Shown piece after piece: positions 53,856 to 64,000 of a stretch of DNA of 64,000 bases. A program made the translations under genes and the position numbers. Source of the stretch: Ephemerocybe angulata (Eukaryota; Basidiomycota; Agaricomycetes; Agaricales; Psathyrellaceae); assembly GCA_013368325.1 (NCBI GenBank), contig JAACJK010000013.1:124001-188000 (forward strand), written 5' to 3'. Under the pieces are notes generated by a model, which made no database searches, was not told where the DNA came from, and saw nothing but the letters and a program-made list of their open reading frames with translations. Numbering within the stretch: the first letter of the stretch is position 1; every line of letters starts with the position of its first letter.

Positions 53856-54581
53856 CTAGTACCGCTGCTGATGAGAGACACTGACTCTCAACGGCCGCCC
53901 CTCCCTTTCTCTGAGCCCCGACACCTCCCTTTTTGAAGAATCGCCAACTTGAACTCGGGCTCGCTCGCGCTCCATCATGAGATGTCTCGTCCACCGAGCC
54001 TGCTCGGCAGCCTTTTGCAGCTCGTACTCCCGCACAGCAGGGTGGCTGTAGTACTCATCTTCGAGATCGCTTCTCGTTATCGTGGCCCGAGCAAAGCTAT
54101 CGTGGCTCGATGCTCGGCCCACTGGTATTGGCGCTGTCGGAGCGGAGCCCGATGCGCGGGTAACATGGTGGAAGGACATCGATGGGGAGCCGTTAATAGT
54201 GCCCCGAGTCGGTGGGCTTCCTCCACCGGTTGTTATTGAGGACTGGCGAGGGCGGAACGGGGGACTCGACCCAGACGGCTGGGAGAGCGGCGCCGACGAT
54301 GGAAATGCGTACGTAACTCTAGGAGGAGACGATCCTTGAAGGTGATGCCTTCCAGGATAACTCGAGGAAATAAGGACGGGGTGTGGGTGCGGCGCAGTAC
54401 GGTGCGATGGCAGGGAGGAGAGGGCTGGCGGCTGCGTATGAGGCGGGAGCTGGATGAAAACCACCTTGGTACGGCTCTTTGCGATGGGGATGGGCTTGCT
54501 TCTAGAACTTGGTTTACTATCGCTGCTGCTGGTGGAACCGTGCGACGACGAGGAGTGCTTGCTCTTGCGGGTAGAAGACAT
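53856..54581 (-). CDS. Hypothetical Ser/Pro/Arg-rich protein
   Basis: A single exon of 241 aa. The N-terminal half is low complexity (SKHSSSSHGSTSSSDSKPSS) and the middle is Pro/Ser-rich. The C-terminal 70 residues are more ordered and helical (YYSHPAVREYELQKAAEQAR, then WTRHLMMERERARV). No known domain, signal peptide or membrane segment is seen. It is supported mainly by an open frame over 700 bp with codon-like composition, so it is less certain than its neighbours. Confidence 0.55.
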   Translation of the reverse strand: MSSTRKSKHSSSSHGSTSSSDSKPSSRSKPIPIAKSRTKVVFIQLPPHTQPPALSSLPSHRTAPHPHPVLISSSYPGRHHLQGSSPPRVTYAFPSSAPLSQPSGSSPPFRPRQSSITTGGGSPPTRGTINGSPSMSFHHVTRASGSAPTAPIPVGRASSHDSFARATITRSDLEDEYYSHPAVREYELQKAAEQARWTRHLMMERERARVQVGDSSKREVSGLREREGRPLRVSVSHQQRY

Positions 54582-55735
54582 AGCTGCAGAGACTTTGGGC
54601 GCAAAGGGTGTAGACAGGGATTTCTTAAAGACCTAGGCTGTGAACTGTGGGTGAGAGGATGAGTTGGAGTTCGGATCCATCTTAAAGGCTTTTAAATCCA
54701 TCGCGTCGTGCGCATGCCAAACGGGGTAAGCAGCCAAAGAGAGGAGGCGCCCACGGGAGGCAGAAGTGCGTCATCGTCCAAAGCATTCAGCATGCCTCGG
54801 TGTCTGGAACAACTTCTCGTGATAGTCCGAGCTGTCCTCCATATTCGGCTGACACAATTTGCTCACTACACGTTTTTCGGAGCAATGATACGTGAAGGGC
54901 GAGGATTTAGAGATGCGCAGAAGCAAGGGAAGGGCACCAGATGCCCGGCAAGCGCAGTCTCCATCAAAGAATCGAGAGGAACGCGGGGAAACAGTCAACT
55001 GACTGAAGCGCATCTTGGTGAAATTGGCCTTGTACGGACAACCCCACCTAATAGGAAGCCCCAAGAGGGGCCGATAGAATTGACATGGTAAGCATCACCA
55101 TGCGTTGGCCTCGTGTTATGGTTCTGAATGAAAGCATCGGAACCAATGGATCCAAGCAAAGCTCCAATGCTCCTGTGCAGCTTTACAGCAGTGGTTGACC
55201 GTTGGAGAATGACTCGTAAAAGGGGCGGGAGGCCTAGACTTTGCTGACGAAGCCCTAAGCTTTCGGGGTGAACACGTTCAGTATACGTATACCAACTTCT
55301 TCTGTGTAATAGGTGTATTAGAGATCGTCGTTTGGTTAATGATTGGAGCTACTCAGTGTTTAAGTGTCCAAGCAGGGCAGCCCCTATACGGCTATCACAA
55401 TACGTCATCGAATACCGGATCAATTCCAAATCCTCCGTTCCGTTTGGCTTCCGAGGCCACCCTCCGATATTGGTGGACATGGTGAGTCTCCCTTGCGAGG
55501 CAGATTCAAACGCAATATTGGTATCTTAGACCAGATGAAGACACATCCTGACCGGTCATCGTTCACGTATCAGAGTATTCGACCGTGATCACTGGCATAG
55601 AACTGTCTTCATTTAGCTTTCTTGAGAAGAGGCCATTAAAAAGCAGACGGTTCTGATAGATCGTCGTGCATAGCGCCTCCTGCCGGCGACTTGACAAGGT
55701 ATCAGCATCTCCTCGCGGCAACACATATTCTCATC
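54582..55735. other. Intergenic, no supported gene
   Basis: It includes the promoter of the Ser/Pro-rich gene on the left and the 3' flank of the caspase-like gene on the right. A frame at 54708-55091 (plus) has no family features and I do not call it. Confidence 0.5.
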
Positions 55736-58037
55736 TCACCTTTTCATCCTTTTGTTGATCTCGTCTACAAGCTTCTTGTAGGTCATCGTGTCGAGCGCCC
55801 CAGGTTCTCGCAAGGCTCCTAGAAGGGACTGCGTAAAAACGCCACCTTTGCCCTTCTGCTCAAACGCTTCAGTGTCGACACCCGTTCCAGCGAGCAGGAT
55901 GTGTGACGAGTGTCCGACCATGATCTCTGCAGTGGCTATGAGTGCGTTGCATGGGCATATCTGAAAAGACCGCACCCGTTGTTTTCTTCGATATCCTTTC
56001 CTGGATCCTCATGGCTCGGGACGCAAAAGGGGTATTGCTTTGCCACAGATAATCATTGTTCTCATCTCCGTCAATTACTCCCCGAGCTGAGGTCGATGGA
56101 GATGAAGGGCCACGCGCACGGGAAGAGGTGTTTCGACCAGCCGCTGTCGCTGTAAACTTTTCATTCCGGCCCATGGCGCCAGCATTGCATGAATCAAGGA
56201 TTATAGTCTGCCGACGGGGCGCTCAGTGCTATCTCAACAGATTCAATGCCCAAGTACGACGTACAATATTATCTGTCTTTTCCTCGGCGATATGTTGCAG
56301 GAGATCGACGACCTCGTCGTAAGAGAGACAAGTATTCTCCAACTCTGTACCGGGCTCTTGCTTCCCGTCCTGATGGGGAACGAGAAATGTCTTCTTGTTG
56401 TCCCCCGTCACAAAGCTATGCGTCGCAAAGTAGATAACGATCGGAGCATCCTGGGTCACTGACCCTCTATGCACTAGCCTCTTGAGCTCTTCAATGATTC
56501 GGTCCTTTGTGGCGTCAGAGTCGTAGAGCGTCACGATCTGGCTGCGGGGCACCAAAAGCGTGTCCTCAAGATACGCTGCAACGCGATGCGCATCGCCCAC
56601 ACACTCGCTCAGATCTGGCAGATCGTGCGTGTTGTACACGTTGATTCCAACGATCAAAGCGTGCATGTCATCGGCCGTTACAGAGTCCAGCATCCATCCA
56701 ATCCCGTACGAACACTTCTTCGTCACAAGAGCCCCGTCCTCGTGGACTACCTTCTCCAAAGCTATCGGGGACTTGGCGTCATCCCATGTCGGATTCCATG
56801 CCCAAAGTAAGGTTCTTGCGATTGCGAGCACGGCTTCGAGGGCGAGCCAGACAAGTGGTCCTTTCGAATTGGAACGGGGCGCGGCTTGGACAACGCTGAA
56901 GCACCCAATATACCCAACGATGGAGAGGCCTATGCCAAACAAAAGTTGTCCTTGTATAATCCAGAGAAGAAATGTGGTAAAGTAGAGCTCCGGATTGAAC
57001 CTCCAAGACCGGCGGGGTAAGTGGGGAACGGGGCCGCCCTCGACTCGTTCTGCAGAGGGTCCCTTCTCGATTTCGCTTGAATCCGGGGTGACTGGAACTT
57101 GAGGCACCACTGCAGCAGGGGACGCCTTCGTGCCGAAGGAAGGGAAGGAGAAGGACGTCATCCTACCGAGGCCCTCCAAGAATAGCCGTTTTGTATTATC
57201 ATCCAACGAAAGCGACACCTCTGGTGGAGTTTCATCTTCTGGCAGTCCAAAATCCGGCGTTGGTTCTGAAGGTGTGTTGATCAGAGGTGCATCCGTCCTC
57301 AACCAAGATCGCAGCTGAATGAGCACGTTCTTCGACCGCTCGTTGGAGTCCCAAAACTCCGGCAACGACTTCCCATGGTCCTTGAAGCAGTTGTCCGTCG
57401 CGAGAAATCGAATCCTGCAGTAGGTTTCCTCTAGAATGCGAAGTTGAAATATGAACTGGATGGAGATGGCGACGATGTCACAGCCCGCAATTCGAAGAAC
57501 GGGGTAGAGCCACGTTGTATAGAAGGGTTTGTCTGGAAGGAAGCGGATGATGAGGTAGATGTAAGGGGTAAGACCAAAGGCACTGAGGAAGGCTGTCCAA
57601 GCAATCAACCGGAAATTCCAAAGGAGAAGGTCCTTCGACAGTAAGTTGATCTTCACGGACCGTATCCTCTTCTTGGCCAGAATGCTCCTGAGCTTATCCT
57701 CCGCGACGTACAGATGTCGATTACTCCCCGCCACATGGACCAAGAGCTCCCCAATTCCCGCTGGTGTGAATCCCGCGTTCTGCATAAGGGTGGGTCCAGG
57801 GAAGAGACGGCTGTCGATGCTTGTCCACAGAACAACAAATCCCGCTTTGACGATCCCGAGGCTACCGAAGACCGACATTGGGGTCGCCGCCGCGTATAGT
57901 AAGCCGCGTTGCAGTGCCGAGGTTATGAGCCTTTCGCATTGCTCCGTACCGAGGAGAGGAAGGAGGGCTGAAACGTCTTGAATCCCACTCGTGGCGACAC
58001 CAACAACTCCGGGCGCTTGATCTTGGTCTGTGCTCAT
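55736..58037 (-). CDS. Membrane-anchored caspase-like (C14) protein, copy 2, intact
   Basis: Three exons (56265-58037, 55976-56207, 55736-55926) give 731 aa. The N-terminal part has about five hydrophobic segments: residues about 46-71 (LLYAAATPMSVFGSLGIVKA), LIAWTAFLSAFGLTPYIYLI, TTWLYPVLRIAGCDIVAISI, LLWIIQGQLLFGIGLSIVGY and LVWLALEAVLAIARTLLWAW. The C-terminal caspase fold starts DMHALIVGINVYNTHDLPDL. It has the catalytic dyad H540 (IVIYFATHSF) and C598 (TIILDSCNAGAMG), then HSSHILLAGTGVDTEAFEQ and GGVFTQSLLGAL. The His is followed by Ser rather than the Gly of metacaspases. Exon 3 joins after a 49-nt intron, which repairs an apparent frameshift and is supported by the paralogue. A membrane-tethered protease-like domain suggests a signalling or cell-death role, which is inference. 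Confidence 0.82.
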
Positions 58038-58449
58038 GCCGGCTACGCCACATTGGAGAACGTCTGAAAGTTAGACGCTGACCGTGTCCTGAAGTCCTTC
58101 TGAGGGGGCCCGTACCTGTACACTCGCTCGTTGTCAATGGACGGTGAAGATGGTTGAAGGTCAAGTCTGGCTTCAAACGCACTTCATTTCATGACAATTC
58201 GACGCCCGCTGTGACAGCTCGAATGGCATGGGGTTGGTGAGGCTTCGTATAGCGGCCTGCGGACGCCTGTTGAGCAACATGGACGTTCGAGGTTGGTTCG
58301 AGGTCAACGTTCACGCGTTCGACCTGCGTGGGAGACTACTACCTATGATCACAAGCGAGCACAAGCGACGGACTTCCAAGTTGATCCTGTTCTTGAAGTC
58401 AACCACAACGTTAATCCAAAGTTCTTTTCTTTTGCCAGGGCTTTTCAGT

Positions 58450-60159
58450 ATGGTTCAAGCTACACCTCTCACAGACTTGCTGTACAACTACGCCCCTCCA
58501 AACAGCCTCGACCTCGCGATCATCCAAGATATAACTGAGGCCATGGCCAAGAGGATAGCGAAACTCCGCGATGAACTCAAGCCCCTGGAAGAACAACTCC
58601 ACCTGTACAAATGCGTCATCGCTCCTGCGCGACGGATACCTACGGAGGTCTTGACGATAATTTTCGACCTTGTTACAGCCAAGCCTCCGTGGTCCGCCTA
58701 CGACGACGATTGGGGCCGAGACAAGAAATGCTTGGCCTCAATCACTCTCGTGTGCAAGCGATGGCGCGACGTAGCCTACAACTCTGGCGGCCTCTGGGCC
58801 GTACGGGAAGTGGAGATCCCCACGTTAACTCAGAAGCAATGCGGGACACTTCTACAGTGGTACGGGCGGTCGAAGGGCACTCCCAAAACGCTCAAAATCG
58901 ACAGTCCATATCGCATTGAGACGCCATGCGAGTGCTACAAACAGACAGGAGGGACGCAACTGTGCTCAAACGCCGTGCTGAAGAGACTCTTAGAGGAGGG
59001 AGCCCCTTTCTCTCAGATTTCCATGGCCCAATTTACTCCGACGTGCTTCAAGAACATCGTGCGTTACATCAAGTCTACCAACAGACCCAATAGTGCTGCA
59101 AGTACTACTACAGCAAGAACTTCCCATCATTGGTGGGATAAAGTGCAGAAACTTATGCTTGATTTCCACTGTGGAGGTGGAAACGATAATGACCCTTACT
59201 GGCTTCAGTCCCAACTCCCCGCCGAGTCGATCTTCACCAGCTTTCCCGACAGCCTCACCTCCCTGACGCTCCACCTCCACCACCTGGGGAACAAAGGCCA
59301 ACGCAAGATTCTTGAGATCCCAGCCGTGGTGCTGAGGAAACTTATCACGTTCTCGCTCACATATCCCTGGGGCGGGCCTCAGTTCCTGACGGCTCTACAG
59401 CACTGTACCTCCGTCGAGAACCTGACCCTCTCTCTCCGCCACAACGGAAGGTTTCAGGCAAACTGGGCTGACCGGGTCAACGTCACGGCTCTATCCCAGG
59501 ATGGTCATCTCGTGCTCCCCAAAGTCAAGTCCCTAAGACTGAAAGTCACCGGGGCTAACGAAGTGATGGAAGATCTCAGCTTTCTTCGTTTCCCGGGACT
59601 TATGGAGCTCTCTTTCGAGAGCGAAGTCGTGGGCTACGGTGAACCTGAACCGTACTCGACCGTACTCAAAGCGATTGGTCTATTTTCCCCATATGCTCCT
59701 CAGAGTTTCACCTCCTTGACTCTAGTAGGAGAAATCGACGCCGAAGACCTCTATCACCTCCTCGGCTCAATTACTAGCCCCATAACCCATTTCACCACAG
59801 ATGCCGACTTCAACCCCGGCATGTTCCTTGAACTGGCCCAGGACACCCCCGCGGGAACGCCAAACCTCCTCCCCTCCCTCCAATCCCTTGAAGTACGCAA
59901 CTTCCCAAGCGACTTCGACCTCGAGTCCTTGTTCTTATACATCAAGAGCCGACAGAAGCATGGAAAGAAGAAGGGGAAAATCGTTATGAAGGCACCTTAT
60001 GACCAGCTGAAATGGGTGATGCTGGAGATAACGGGGTCCGAGAGGGAGCTACAGAAGGCTTACTGTAAAGAGTCGGCCACTTTGAAAATGCTGAGGGAGT
60101 CCTTCGGCATAAAGGTAGATAGGATGGGGTACGATCCTGAGTTGGAGTCAGATACGTAG
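58450..60159 (+). CDS. F-box-like protein, paralogue 2
   Basis: A single exon of 569 aa from the ATG at 58450. This ATG aligns with the start of paralogue 1 (ATPLTDLLYNYAPPNSLDLA). An in-frame ATG at 58228 would add 74 residues without a counterpart in the paralogues, so I prefer the later one. The F-box reads ARRIPTEVLTIIFDLVT, then LVCKRWRDVAYNSGGLWAVR. The C-terminal part matches paralogue 1 along its length with irregular leucine-rich spacing. It is divergent from the intact caspase-like gene, with about 410 bp between their start codons. Confidence 0.85.
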   Translation: MVQATPLTDLLYNYAPPNSLDLAIIQDITEAMAKRIAKLRDELKPLEEQLHLYKCVIAPARRIPTEVLTIIFDLVTAKPPWSAYDDDWGRDKKCLASITLVCKRWRDVAYNSGGLWAVREVEIPTLTQKQCGTLLQWYGRSKGTPKTLKIDSPYRIETPCECYKQTGGTQLCSNAVLKRLLEEGAPFSQISMAQFTPTCFKNIVRYIKSTNRPNSAASTTTARTSHHWWDKVQKLMLDFHCGGGNDNDPYWLQSQLPAESIFTSFPDSLTSLTLHLHHLGNKGQRKILEIPAVVLRKLITFSLTYPWGGPQFLTALQHCTSVENLTLSLRHNGRFQANWADRVNVTALSQDGHLVLPKVKSLRLKVTGANEVMEDLSFLRFPGLMELSFESEVVGYGEPEPYSTVLKAIGLFSPYAPQSFTSLTLVGEIDAEDLYHLLGSITSPITHFTTDADFNPGMFLELAQDTPAGTPNLLPSLQSLEVRNFPSDFDLESLFLYIKSRQKHGKKKGKIVMKAPYDQLKWVMLEITGSERELQKAYCKESATLKMLRESFGIKVDRMGYDPELESDT

Positions 60160-60360
60160 GGTATGCGACGTACTATTAGTGTTACAAGTATTTCCTCAGT
60201 CCTCGTTAGCAGACCGTTTTCCAAGCTCTCTGTTTTTATTCACACATATGGTAAACATTACCCTTAGTATTTTATTTCGATTCATGGTGTCTTCCCCTAA
60301 TGCTCGTCTTCATTCAGCTCTTGAGTTATCTGCCTCACATTGCGCTGTACCAGCGCAAAT

Positions 60361-62067
60361 TCACAAGAGTGACCATCCCCCCCCTCTCCTCCCCAGGCCC
60401 CCTCCACGGGGGTCCTCCAAGTCCACTCCCTCCTCTGCCCACACCTTGCCTGATTTAGCCCACAACTCCATGGGATCTTGCTGGAACAGAGCGAAGTCGG
60501 CCATACCCCGTTTAAGTACCTGTGACTTCTTGGGGTTGTACACGACTTCAAACAGCCGCAGTCTGGGGAAAAGCTCCTCCGCCTGGTGTATCGAGTTCCG
60601 GAGGTCTTGCAAGCCCGTGAAGAACACAGCCGATGGAGTGCGGATCTTCCATGACGGCGGCGCTTCCAGCGAAAGGGTTTCCACCGTTTCCCTGACAGCA
60701 ATGCATTCTGCGAGTAGTCCCATGTCGGTGAAGGGCGTCCCATGCAGGTCCAAAACCTTAATACCAAACTCGACGCCCATCGCGCTCGCGCTCGCCGAAG
60801 AGTTGCGAAGTAAGGAGTTGAGCGAATTGACAGTGAGTGACCTTTCACGGTACCGCTCGTGGCATCTGAAGTAACCCAGATGTAGGGCTTCTAGGCGGGG
60901 TACGGAGATCCTCCGAAGGGCTTGGCCGAAAGAGTCAGATCCGTGCAGGGACAACTCTCTCAGCGTCGTGTGCTCCAAAAGAGGAACGGTCGCTCCCTCC
61001 GAAGGGAAAATGGGGCCCCACTCGGACACGAAACAGCTTAGTTCCTCCAAGTATGGTGCCATCCGCAGGAGGCTCTTAAAAAACTCGACCGAGTTCGGAC
61101 CATTATATCGATATCCCTCCCAACTAACCGTCCTGAGGCTGGCGAACAGACCCTTGCTGCCCGAAAATATTGAACATGCCATGCTCCCCCGCATCTCGCA
61201 GACACGAACTTTGAGATGCTGGAGGTTGGGAGCTACGGTTTCAAGCGGGAGATTGAGTGCGGTATAGTAGGTCTTGGGACTGATGATTTCGAGCGTCTCG
61301 AGCTGTGACCAGCACGGAGCCGCATCCGACGTGTCGACTTCTGGTGAGCGCGAAGCTTGCGTGGCATGTTCCATGAGACCATCGAGCCAGGGGAAGTTCA
61401 TAGAGCCCTTGAGGTCGTATTTGAATATGAGGCTCTTCCACTTCAAATTGGAGCTGGTGAGATAATCGTAGAGCACGCGTGTCTTTGTAGCCGCCTTTTG
61501 AAACGTGAGGGTGAGTGAGCGCGGCACGTCGCCTGCGCGTCCGTACCACCGATCGAAGTGTTGGCACAACTTGGGTAGAAGGACGCCATGGGGGCCTGAA
61601 TTCTTGAACTTGAAGCTGACAACGATGTCGAGGTGTGTCCAAAAGTGAGGGAAATGGTAGATGATCTCGTGCCAGAACTTGCATATACAAGCGAGGTTGA
61701 GCAAACCGACACTGTTCTCCTTCTCGTAATCGGATAAGGTGAAGATATGGGCGAGAATCTCCGTGGGGAGCTCGTTGATATGCGCGATGGCCCTGGATTT
61801 GGTCTTCTCGGAAGACTTCTCAGCTTTGGGAACTCTGGCAGGAAGCCTTCCCTTCAAGGGACTCGGAGGCATGAATTGAGCGTAAGCACGACTCTGATAC
61901 CGTATGGATGTCGAGTGCGTTGGAGGACGTGACAAAAGCTCCGTATGCCTGTAGGCGTTTACTGGGAAGATGGGTAAAGGGCTGTTGAAGCTAGGAAGGT
62001 GGTGGTAGGGGCGAGAAAGAGCGCTGGCAGATTGCTTGATGATGGATGCCGGATGTGATGGCATCAC
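60361..62067 (-). CDS. F-box protein, distinct subfamily
   Basis: A single exon of up to 568 aa. The F-box is AHINELPTEILAHIFTLSDY, then LLNLACICKFWHEIIYHFPH and FWTHLDIVV. The remaining part carries leucine-rich segments (LRELSLHGSDSFGQALRRIS, LEALHLGYFRC). It differs clearly from the 38817/58450/63064 group and belongs to another fungal F-box subfamily. The first 65 residues are Ser/Pro/Tyr-rich; the second Met (MPPSPLKGRLP, residue 66) is an alternative start. It is convergent with the F-box gene at 58450. Confidence 0.8.
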   Translation of the reverse strand: MMPSHPASIIKQSASALSRPYHHLPSFNSPLPIFPVNAYRHTELLSRPPTHSTSIRYQSRAYAQFMPPSPLKGRLPARVPKAEKSSEKTKSRAIAHINELPTEILAHIFTLSDYEKENSVGLLNLACICKFWHEIIYHFPHFWTHLDIVVSFKFKNSGPHGVLLPKLCQHFDRWYGRAGDVPRSLTLTFQKAATKTRVLYDYLTSSNLKWKSLIFKYDLKGSMNFPWLDGLMEHATQASRSPEVDTSDAAPCWSQLETLEIISPKTYYTALNLPLETVAPNLQHLKVRVCEMRGSMACSIFSGSKGLFASLRTVSWEGYRYNGPNSVEFFKSLLRMAPYLEELSCFVSEWGPIFPSEGATVPLLEHTTLRELSLHGSDSFGQALRRISVPRLEALHLGYFRCHERYRERSLTVNSLNSLLRNSSASASAMGVEFGIKVLDLHGTPFTDMGLLAECIAVRETVETLSLEAPPSWKIRTPSAVFFTGLQDLRNSIHQAEELFPRLRLFEVVYNPKKSQVLKRGMADFALFQQDPMELWAKSGKVWAEEGVDLEDPRGGGLGRRGGGWSLL

Positions 62068-63063
62068 GAAACTTCAGACAGCCTTGCCCAAGCCCTACAG
62101 TTCTTACGAAGTAACGAGCCGCACGAATCTCGTCAGGCTGGCTACGGGAGGCTACCCAAGCCCTATACTCCATCACCTTCTCGAAGTACGTGTTACCCTT
62201 ACCCAGAAGGACATAGCGCCCAAATTCTATGGCTTAGGTCTGGTCAAGTTCACGGTGCGATAAACCGTATTCCCTGGAACCTTCCTCGCTCAACCCCTCC
62301 AAATTCATATTTTGTATCTATCGTATCGCGAGGCCTCAAGGCGACACTGAACTAGTCCTTGTCGCCCTTGCGTTACAATAATTAGACGAGAATTGGGAAA
62401 ACTTTGTGGATGAGGGCTGCAATGGATCATAGTCTCCACTCATCTTCGACTTACAGTCAATCTTCATCACGTAGCGCCCGTGCTGGGAATCTAAAGTTAT
62501 AAGCGCTCAAAGATCGTTTATAGCAGCCTTCGGGCTCGAAGTCCCTCTGGGCTTTGGGGATATTGGTGCGATTTGAAGGGCAACGTTTGGAGGTGTGCTT
62601 ATTGACATGAGATGTCTAAATGCATCGATCCGATCTGACAGTGCGTGCCGTTGGCCGCCATAATGCTAGAAGCTCATTTTCTGCGTAAATGTGGGCGAGA
62701 GCTTAACACTGGTATGACAACCTTTTTACAGTCCGGGGAGGGGTTGAGGCGCTCAGACTTTGGGCGTCTATACTATGGACAGGACCATTCGCACACCCTT
62801 GGCGTAGGGGAAAGGCAAACTTCAGCCTAAAACGAGCTTTTAGTTGAACTCCCTGAGTACTTTCAGACGTTAGATAAACCTCGCGGTTCTTCCTTCGTAC
62901 GGCGTCCTTCAACAAGTTGGGGCCGAGCTCGAATAATGGGCGCCGTGGGAGAATGCTCCCATCAAACCTATAAGAAGCGACCGACTTTGATCGCGCTCTT
63001 GAACCACTACCACAACCACAATCCAAAGTTCTTTCCAGTGTTCCTTTGCCATCCCTCTTCAAG
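62068..63063. other. Intergenic, promoter of the rightmost F-box gene
   Basis: No coding gene is supported. The last 150 bases (tttgatcgcgctcttgaacc...accacaatccaaagttctttcc) resemble the leader sequence of the F-box gene at 38817, so the promoter was duplicated with the gene. Confidence 0.5.
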
Positions 63064-64000
63064 ATGGTCCGAGAACAAGCCACGCCTCTCCCAGACCTGC
63101 TGTACAAAAACGCCCCTCCCAACGAACTCGACGTCGAAATCATCCAAAAGAGATCTGAAACCACGGATAAGAGGATAGCGGAGCTTCGCAGTGAACTCGA
63201 GTACCTCGAAGAACAGCGTTATCTACAAAAATGCGTCTTTTGCCCTGCGCGAAGGATACCTACGGAGGTCTTGACGATGATATTCGACCTCGTTTCAACC
63301 AAACCTCCTCCCCGGTATGGCAATAGCATCAATAATTTTGTTGACGACCTTTGGGAGCGAGACAAAAACTGCTTGTCCAAAATTTCTCGCGTGTGCTGGC
63401 GATGGAGGGACATAGCTTATAGCTCTGGCCATCTCTGGGCCATGCAAAGGGCGCGTATCCCCACGTTGACTCAGGAGCAATGCGGCACCCTCCTCCGGTG
63501 GTACGGGCGGTCGGAAGGCACTCCGAAAACGCTTAAACTCGACATTCTGTCTCTCCAGCGGCCATCTTGCGAATGCTACAAACAAGGAGAGACGCAACTT
63601 TGCTCAAACGCCGTACTGCAGAGGCTCTTGGAAGAAGGAGCCCCGTTCTCTCGAATCTCAATGAGGATGCTTAAACCGGCCTGCTTCAAGAGCATCGTGC
63701 GTTACATCAAGTCCACCGCTGGCACCAATGGTACCACTACAAGCGCCGCTCAGCATTGGTGGGACCAAGTCCAGGAGCTCGTTCTTGATTTTGGTGGAAA
63801 TGACCGAGACTGGCTGCGCCCTGATCCCCCGGCGCAATCGATCTTCGCCACTGACAGCTTCCCCGACAGCCTCAACTCATTGACTCTTGACCTCACCCGC
63901 CTGGCGATGGAGCGACAGACCTTTCTTGACATTCCGGCTGCGATGCTGAGGAAGCTCATAACCTTTTCCCTCACGTATTTTTGGGAAGACCTCTGTTCTT
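63064..64000 (+). CDS. F-box-like protein, paralogue 3 (runs off the window)
   Basis: An open frame from the ATG at 63064 to the window edge, 312 codons with no stop. The start ATPLPDLLYKNAPPNELDV aligns with paralogues 1 and 2. The F-box reads ARRIPTEVLTMIFDLVS, then SRVCWRWRDIAYSSGHLWAM. Trp replaces Lys in the usual CKRW phrase. The rest matches the paralogues up to FPDSLNSLTLDLTRLAM, with a shorter insert near 63710. The 3' half lies outside the window. Confidence 0.85.
   Translation, partial: MVREQATPLPDLLYKNAPPNELDVEIIQKRSETTDKRIAELRSELEYLEEQRYLQKCVFCPARRIPTEVLTMIFDLVSTKPPPRYGNSINNFVDDLWERDKNCLSKISRVCWRWRDIAYSSGHLWAMQRARIPTLTQEQCGTLLRWYGRSEGTPKTLKLDILSLQRPSCECYKQGETQLCSNAVLQRLLEEGAPFSRISMRMLKPACFKSIVRYIKSTAGTNGTTTSAAQHWWDQVQELVLDFGGNDRDWLRPDPPAQSIFATDSFPDSLNSLTLDLTRLAMERQTFLDIPAAMLRKLITFSLTYFWEDLCS

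Noticed and set aside
58228..58449. N-terminal extension of F-box paralogue 2 from the ATG at 58228
   Set aside because: The other two paralogues start at the position equivalent to 58450, and the extension has no counterpart.

Overview
The window is nuclear DNA of a basidiomycete, most likely a mushroom-forming Agaricomycete. Genes carry many short GT-AG introns of about 45-70 nt. Lineage-typical families are present: a KDZ transposon with a TET/JBP dioxygenase, a membrane-anchored caspase-like protein, an expanded F-box family, GPI-anchored cupredoxins, a DUF6699 protein and an alpha-arrestin. All exon models were derived by hand from splice sites, reading phase and comparison of paralogues inside the window.

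Layout. 0.3-5.9 kb holds a direct segmental duplication of about 1.8 kb. Each copy carries one intact five-exon MDR oxidoreductase gene; a small tyrosine/proline-rich gene lies between the copies. 5.9-17.7 kb is mostly ordinary genes: an RNase P subunit (Rpr2/Rpp21 type), an unknown 558-aa protein, gene fragments, an F-box-like gene with a truncated copy of its second exon, a two-domain cupredoxin with GPI tail, and an 11-exon sphingosine-1-phosphate lyase. 18.05-18.7 kb is an intron-containing tRNA-Asn(GUU) with a degenerate array of its own 3' part beside it.

18.7-34.2 kb is a nest of mobile elements. A Tc1/mariner-like transposon (33-bp perfect terminal inverted repeats, TA duplication, 900-aa DDE transposase) sits 2 bp from the tRNA end. 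Inside its transposase ORF is a 10.9-kb KDZ transposon with inverted repeats of about 690 bp and the 8-bp target duplication AATTGGAC. The KDZ element carries four genes: a 1020-aa transposase, a 480-aa TET/JBP oxygenase, a 396-aa protein with two RNase H1 N-terminal/viroplasmin-like modules, and an unknown 496-aa charged protein. A 1.15-kb non-autonomous element sits in the last intron of the host transposase, with a target duplication that copies the 5' splice site. Removing both insertions restores an unbroken 900-codon frame.

35-64 kb is host DNA with an alpha-arrestin, an HMG-box transcription factor, a small secreted protein, a DUF6699 protein, five F-box genes or fragments, and two copies of a membrane-caspase gene. 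One caspase copy is intact (731 aa). The other is broken by a 482-bp hAT-like MITE inserted immediately before the catalytic His codon. Each caspase copy has a closely related F-box gene as its nearest neighbour, which suggests the two were duplicated together.
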